From an uncultured Bacteriovorax sp. (GTDB taxonomy: Bacteria > Bdellovibrionota > Bacteriovoracia > Bacteriovoracales > Bacteriovoracaceae): DNA of 9,532 nt. Each line of letters starts with the position of its first letter. Position 1 is the stretch's first letter. The position numbers were made by a program, and so were the translations under genes. The notes beneath the pieces were generated by a model. It did no database searches. It saw only the letters and a list, made by a program, of their open reading frames with translations, and had not been told where the DNA came from. Shown here piece after piece: positions 6,235 to 9,532 of this stretch. The DNA is taken from the NCBI GenBank assembly GCA_946482295.1, contig CAMLRB010000137.1:1-9532 (forward strand), read 5' to 3'.

Positions 6235-6298
6235 TACTCACTCATTGACTAGGTGTCCAAGGCTTGCTACCTAAGAGGTTCAAACACCAGGCGAAATC

Positions 6299-7384
6299 AT
6301 GACAAATAATGGCCCATTTAGTACGGAACTTCAAAAAAAAATCGATCTCTTGAAAGCGCGTCGTAAACCTGTGCGCCTCGGAGAAATTCAATTTGATTCA
6401 CCACTCTTATTAGCGCCTATGTCTTCAATCTGCACAGCTCCCTTTCGTCGCTTGATGGAAGACCTCGGCGCCGGTGGAACTGTTTCCGAACTTATATCTT
6501 GTCACGGAATCAATTACAAAAATGTACGTACGCGTGAAATGTTAAAAATCGATCCGAATGAAAAAAATATTGGACTACAACTTTTTGGTGAAGGAGCAGA
6601 GGCCATGGCCCAGGCCGCAGTTGTGGCGGAAGAATTCAATCCAAAATTTATCGACATCAACATGGGTTGCCCGGTTAAAAAAGTTGTTGGAACAGGAGCA
6701 GGATCTTCACTCCTAAAAGACACATCTACACTTGGACATTTTTTTTCCACGATAAAAAAATCAATTAAAGTTCCCCTCACTATTAAGATTCGTATTGGAT
6801 GGGATCACGATTCCATCAACGCTATGGAAGTTATTCACATCGCCCGAGAAGAGGGTGTGGAATTCGTCGCCGTTCATGGTCGCACTCGCTCTCAGCAATA
6901 TACAGGGCAGGCCAATTGGGATTTCCTTGAGCATCTGGGCGAAAAAGCTCCGCTGGATATTATCGGCAACGGAGATCTCCATACGGCCACACTCGCACGA
7001 AAAAAAATGGACACTACAAAATGTCAGGCCTTGATGTTAGGACGTGGTCCTCTTCGCAATCCTTTTCTTTTTCTTGAGCCCTACATTGAAGAAGGAGACA
7101 ACATCGACTTCACTCCAGAAGACTATTACGAAGTTTTGGAAAAATTAGTTGATTATTCTCGCCCCTATGCTCATACCGATCACACTTTACTCATTTCGGT
7201 TCGTAAGCATCTCATCTGGATGGCCGCAGGTTTTAATAATGTAGCTCCATTCCGCGAGAAAATATTCAAGACTCCGGATCTTGATGAAACGATGAAAATT
7301 TCAGCAGACTTCTTTTTGACCATGACAGAAAAGAAAAAGCGTCTTACGGACCATGACTCCTTCATGACTTCAGGCCACGGCTAA
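6299..7384 (+). CDS. dusB: tRNA-dihydrouridine synthase, DusB-type
   Basis: Dus enzymes reduce uridine to dihydrouridine in tRNA D-loops, using FMN and NAD(P)H. The 361-residue product has the TIM-barrel Dus sequence. LLLAPMSSICTAPFRRL (36-52) is at the FMN site, and INMGCPVKKVVGTGAGSSLLKD (120-141) carries catalytic Cys124. Lys163 in LTIKIRIGWD, His193 in AVHGRTRSQQYTG, GNGD (223-226) and LGRGPLRNPFLF (247-258) bind the flavin phosphate. A C-terminal helical tRNA-binding part follows. NMGCPVKKV plus the GTGAGS stretch favours DusB over DusA or DusC; the subfamily is a recall-based judgement. It is some 40 residues longer than E. coli DusB, split between a polar N-terminal extension and the tail. 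ATG 6299 has a weak AGG 7 bases upstream. It appears to be transcribed alone. Confidence 0.93.
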   Translation: MTNNGPFSTELQKKIDLLKARRKPVRLGEIQFDSPLLLAPMSSICTAPFRRLMEDLGAGGTVSELISCHGINYKNVRTREMLKIDPNEKNIGLQLFGEGAEAMAQAAVVAEEFNPKFIDINMGCPVKKVVGTGAGSSLLKDTSTLGHFFSTIKKSIKVPLTIKIRIGWDHDSINAMEVIHIAREEGVEFVAVHGRTRSQQYTGQANWDFLEHLGEKAPLDIIGNGDLHTATLARKKMDTTKCQALMLGRGPLRNPFLFLEPYIEEGDNIDFTPEDYYEVLEKLVDYSRPYAHTDHTLLISVRKHLIWMAAGFNNVAPFREKIFKTPDLDETMKISADFFLTMTEKKKRLTDHDSFMTSGHG

Positions 7385-7463
7385 AATCCGCCTCAAAATT
7401 CTGTCAGCTCCTCACTAAACACTTATAGAGTTTAAAGGTGGTTAGTCTAACTTCGTTTAATAC

Positions 7464-7490
7464 TTTAGTATTTCAGTAAACTTCCGATAA
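7464..7490 (+). promoter_or_regulatory. Possible sigma-28 (FliA)-type promoter
   Basis: TTTAGTAT (7464-7471), exactly 11 bases, then TCCGATAA (7483-7490) compares with the enterobacterial FliA consensus TAAAGTTT-N11-GCCGATAA. The -10 matches at seven of eight positions and the -35 at five of eight. The predicted transcription start, about 7 bases on, falls on or next to the ATG at 7496. No convincing sigma-70 alternative is visible in this 111-bp spacer. Seen by eye; one short match in AT-rich DNA can be chance. Confidence 0.4.
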
Positions 7491-7495
7491 GATAA

Positions 7496-9379
7496 ATGAT
7501 GTTTATGAAAGCAAAGCCTATTCGCACCTATTCACTCACAGCTTTTCTCCTTACGGGAGCGATGACGGTTTATGCCAGCGAAGATCCTTCGCCAGAGCGA
7601 AGCATGCCTGAGAAAAGAGCTCTTGAGACAAAAGCGTCTGCACACTCCTACATTGCTCACAGAACCCATTTTTGTAACGAAGAAAATCCCAACGGGGGAA
7701 AGAGCCTGTTAGAGGCCTTGAATGCCGCTAATAGTGATTCTCAAAGAACGATCGACAAATTGAAGGCCGAAATAAATGAACACTCGGCGTTCGTCACTAT
7801 TCTCGATAGTACAGTTAAAGCAAAGACCGTACATTTTGATAGTCTCGACAAATTGGCCAAAGGTACAGGCAATGAGCAGGCCGTTATTCAAAACTTTAAT
7901 CAAGCGCTCAATACGGCAGTTCTACTATCTGCCGTGCAATCAATCACAGAAACGACTCAAGAAAAATTCGATCCCGAAGCTTTTAAGATATCAATGTGTG
8001 AAAAGCTTAAAGACACGAGAGCTTGCGGTCTTTTTACACAGTATTTTTCTTCCAATAGAACATCACTTAATTTTTTAGCTGAAGCTTACGGAATGGCCAA
8101 AGATAAAACCAATCTCCGTATGCATTTAAGCAATCATTTAAAAGTGAAACCAATTCTCACTCCCCAAATGATGTCAACTTTGATGAAAGATAATCCAAAG
8201 CTGAGTTCATTCATGCAGCAGACAGATGCTGAAGAAATGATGAGTTGTTTAGACTCTGAAAATAAATCACGTTCGGCCAGAGAATGTCAGACTGTTCTCG
8301 CCAAAGATGAGAACAAAAAACTTATTGAGGCCGTGAAAAAAGAAGGTCAGCAACTGCAGGAAACATTGGCGCCACTCACAAATGAAATCCAAGCTTCATT
8401 GGCCCAATCGCATGCGGAACTTGCCTCTCAACAAAAATTAATCTCAGAAAATGCTAAGGCCTCTGCCGATAAAGACCAAAAGTTGAAGAAGGCCTACGCT
8501 GAAGAAACTTTAAAATGCCGCAATCAAGTTAATGCCATTATCAAAAATTCTCATCGTCGAAATGAAATGCTTGAAAGCTGTAATGTGGCAAAAAACAAAG
8601 AAGACGTGGACGCATACTTAAGAAATGTCTCTATCACTCTCGTGAAATTAAAAAATGCACAGGCCGCAAACAACTATAGAGACATCGAACATGTTAAAGC
8701 TTACCTTCTCAAAAAATATCTCTGTCAGTGTGCTAAAGATAAACAGGTTAAGCTTGTCGATCAATCGACTTGTTACAACGTCAGTGATGTAAGTGCTGTA
8801 GACACAGTTCTAGCTTTAGAAGGGAACGTGGGTAAGGCCATAGATTCGATGCGATTTGGAGTGGGTTTCACGCTCGAAGATAAATGCGCTTCCGCTCCTA
8901 TTGAAGTAGTCAAGGCCTGTGAGCGTGAAATTCCAGGTGATGGAATGAAGCGTGCTTGCGCCATTGCTAATTCTGAAAAAGTCGTCGCTCAAAAAAATGA
9001 AAATCGCGATAGAGAATGGAAAAAAATTACAGATGAAAATTATGTAAGACGCGATCCTTCTACAAAAAGAGGTTATACACTCACACCTAAGAAAAAAACC
9101 TGGGAACTTGTCGCTGAAGGTATGGCCCCAGTGATCCCAAGCATAGTCCCTGTTTGGTTTTCAAATTTTCAAATCAAACAAAATATCAACATGCTCACCC
9201 AACAAGCATTGGCCGAAAAACAGTATTATCACAACATCGATATCTACAATAAGTCACCATGGATGTATGGATACCCTTATTTTCAAGGGAACTTCTTCCC
9301 TACTGGAGCAACGGGAACAACAGGACAAACGACTTCCAACCCTGGATACAATTTCGGAAATCCGTTTACAACGCCTTAA
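7496..9379 (+). CDS. Secreted protein of unknown function, cysteine-containing, largely alpha-helical
   Basis: I do not recognise a family. The 627-residue product starts with a Sec-type signal peptide: basic KAKPIR, hydrophobic core about 13-25, and a likely signal-peptidase I site VYA|SE after residue 27. There is no lipobox Cys, so it should be periplasmic or exported. The mature part is mostly polar helix. A Lys/Glu/Gln/Ala-rich stretch at about 270-345 looks like a coiled coil. Thirteen cysteines (60, 168, 177, 251, 264, 341, 362, 410, 412, 426, 464, 475, 488) fall in close groups, suggesting disulfides. A hydrophobic patch (about 543-558, APVIPSIVPVWF) is followed by an aromatic/Asn-rich region and a Gly/Thr-rich, low-complexity end (603-627). 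ATGs occur at 7496, 7499 and 7505; an in-frame TAA abuts the first, and none has a clear Shine-Dalgarno. A sigma-28-like promoter precedes it. It could be a surface or envelope structural protein. Confidence 0.85.
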   Translation: MMFMKAKPIRTYSLTAFLLTGAMTVYASEDPSPERSMPEKRALETKASAHSYIAHRTHFCNEENPNGGKSLLEALNAANSDSQRTIDKLKAEINEHSAFVTILDSTVKAKTVHFDSLDKLAKGTGNEQAVIQNFNQALNTAVLLSAVQSITETTQEKFDPEAFKISMCEKLKDTRACGLFTQYFSSNRTSLNFLAEAYGMAKDKTNLRMHLSNHLKVKPILTPQMMSTLMKDNPKLSSFMQQTDAEEMMSCLDSENKSRSARECQTVLAKDENKKLIEAVKKEGQQLQETLAPLTNEIQASLAQSHAELASQQKLISENAKASADKDQKLKKAYAEETLKCRNQVNAIIKNSHRRNEMLESCNVAKNKEDVDAYLRNVSITLVKLKNAQAANNYRDIEHVKAYLLKKYLCQCAKDKQVKLVDQSTCYNVSDVSAVDTVLALEGNVGKAIDSMRFGVGFTLEDKCASAPIEVVKACEREIPGDGMKRACAIANSEKVVAQKNENRDREWKKITDENYVRRDPSTKRGYTLTPKKKTWELVAEGMAPVIPSIVPVWFSNFQIKQNINMLTQQALAEKQYYHNIDIYNKSPWMYGYPYFQGNFFPTGATGTTGQTTSNPGYNFGNPFTTP

Positions 9380-9393
9380 CAAGTAGGCATTTT
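9373..9393 (+). terminator. Weak hairpin at the end of the secreted-protein gene
   Basis: GCCT (9373-9376) and AGGC (9385-9388) can pair around an 8-base loop that contains the TAA stop, followed by ATTTTC. A four-pair stem with a short T run is a poor intrinsic terminator, but it is the only candidate seen before the next possible gene. Confidence 0.25.
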
Positions 9394-9428
9394 CAAAAAA
9401 GCTAGAATTCGGCACTTACCTGATATTT

Positions 9429-9532
9429 TTGTACAACCTTATTAGTATTCAAGACTTAGAAATTCACTCGGAAAAACCTCAAAATCACCTCAATTTCACA
9501 CTCAGGCGCGGTAAAATATTCCTTATACACGC
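9429..9532 (+). CDS. Possible N-terminus of an ABC-transporter ATPase, cut by the right edge
   Basis: From TTG 9429 a frame stays open to the edge and reads LYNLISIQDLEIHSEK, then LNFTLRRGKIFLIH. The pattern I-x-DLEIHS followed by L-x-F-x-L-x-x-G-x-I is typical of the first 30 residues of an ABC ATPase, just before the Walker A GxxGxGKS/T loop, which would begin a few residues past the edge. No Shine-Dalgarno is visible before 9429, and no ATG is available in the open frame (which extends back to 9387), so the start is uncertain. With no Walker motif in view, this is a pattern-based guess. If right, it lies about 50 bp downstream of the secreted-protein gene on the same strand. Confidence 0.33.
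   Translation, partial: MYNLISIQDLEIHSEKPQNHLNFTLRRGKIFLIH

Noticed and set aside
6245..6273. TTGACT with a TACCTA -10 as a dusB promoter
   Set aside because: The -35 is good, but the -10 agrees with the consensus at only two positions, so I did not list it.
6514..6982. Minus-strand open frames inside dusB
   Set aside because: They are antisense to the catalytic core of DusB and have no family character.
7385..7463. Intrinsic terminator for dusB
   Set aside because: Only a weak TAAAC/GTTTA pairing is visible, with no following T run.
7776..8078. 100-codon plus-strand frame inside the secreted-protein gene
   Set aside because: It is an alternative frame within a continuous 627-codon gene with a signal peptide; no ribosome site or domain.
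9456..9532. Minus-strand frame running in from the right edge to a stop, as the tail of a convergent gene
   Set aside because: The roughly 24 residues show no family pattern, while the plus strand over the same bases reads like the start of an ABC ATPase.
1..9532. CRISPR array, insertion sequence, tRNA/rRNA or phage genes
   Set aside because: No regularly spaced repeats, terminal inverted repeats with a transposase, cloverleaf or rRNA segments, or phage-like proteins were seen on either strand.

Overview
The window is compact, low-to-moderate GC Gram-negative DNA (my estimate is about 40 % GC), with short intergenic gaps and mostly housekeeping genes. The bS16, KhpA, Ffh and DusB sequences, combined with a stand-alone receiver protein and a large secreted orphan protein, suggest Bdellovibrionota, probably the Bacteriovorax/Halobacteriovorax side. 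That placement rests on sequence character and recall, not on a search.

Layout. Positions 1-662 (minus) hold the N-terminal two thirds of ferrochelatase (hemH), cut by the left edge. Divergent from it is queF (738-1271, plus), followed 25 bp later by a short tatA (1297-1461, plus). tatA runs tail to tail, with a 4-bp overlap at the stops, into a two-gene minus-strand unit: a stand-alone receiver protein (3056-3427), then a 523-aa MurQ/GCKR-family protein with two SIS-like domains (1458-3029). A clear intrinsic terminator (3525-3552) separates this unit from a minus-strand cluster read in the order HAD phosphatase (5719-6234), ffh (4248-5699), rpsP (3874-4116), khpA (3589-3828). Divergent from the HAD gene is a DusB-type tRNA dihydrouridine synthase (6299-7384, plus). 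A 627-residue secreted, cysteine-containing, coiled-coil-like protein of unknown function (7496-9379, plus) follows. Its start codon lies directly after a sigma-28-like promoter and has no visible Shine-Dalgarno sequence. The last ~100 bases may be the start of an ABC-transporter ATPase gene.

How the genes fit together. ffh, rpsP and khpA form the familiar SRP/ribosome module, but it stops at a terminator after khpA instead of running on into rimM-trmD-rplS. queF and dusB both act on tRNA modification but are in separate units. The least ordinary items are the fused two-SIS MurQ/GCKR-like protein paired with a receiver-only protein, and the secreted orphan with its possible FliA-type, leaderless start. 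I found no tRNA, rRNA, CRISPR array, insertion sequence or phage gene, and no gene-free stretch longer than 300 bases. Nothing here clearly amounts to a new multi-gene system.
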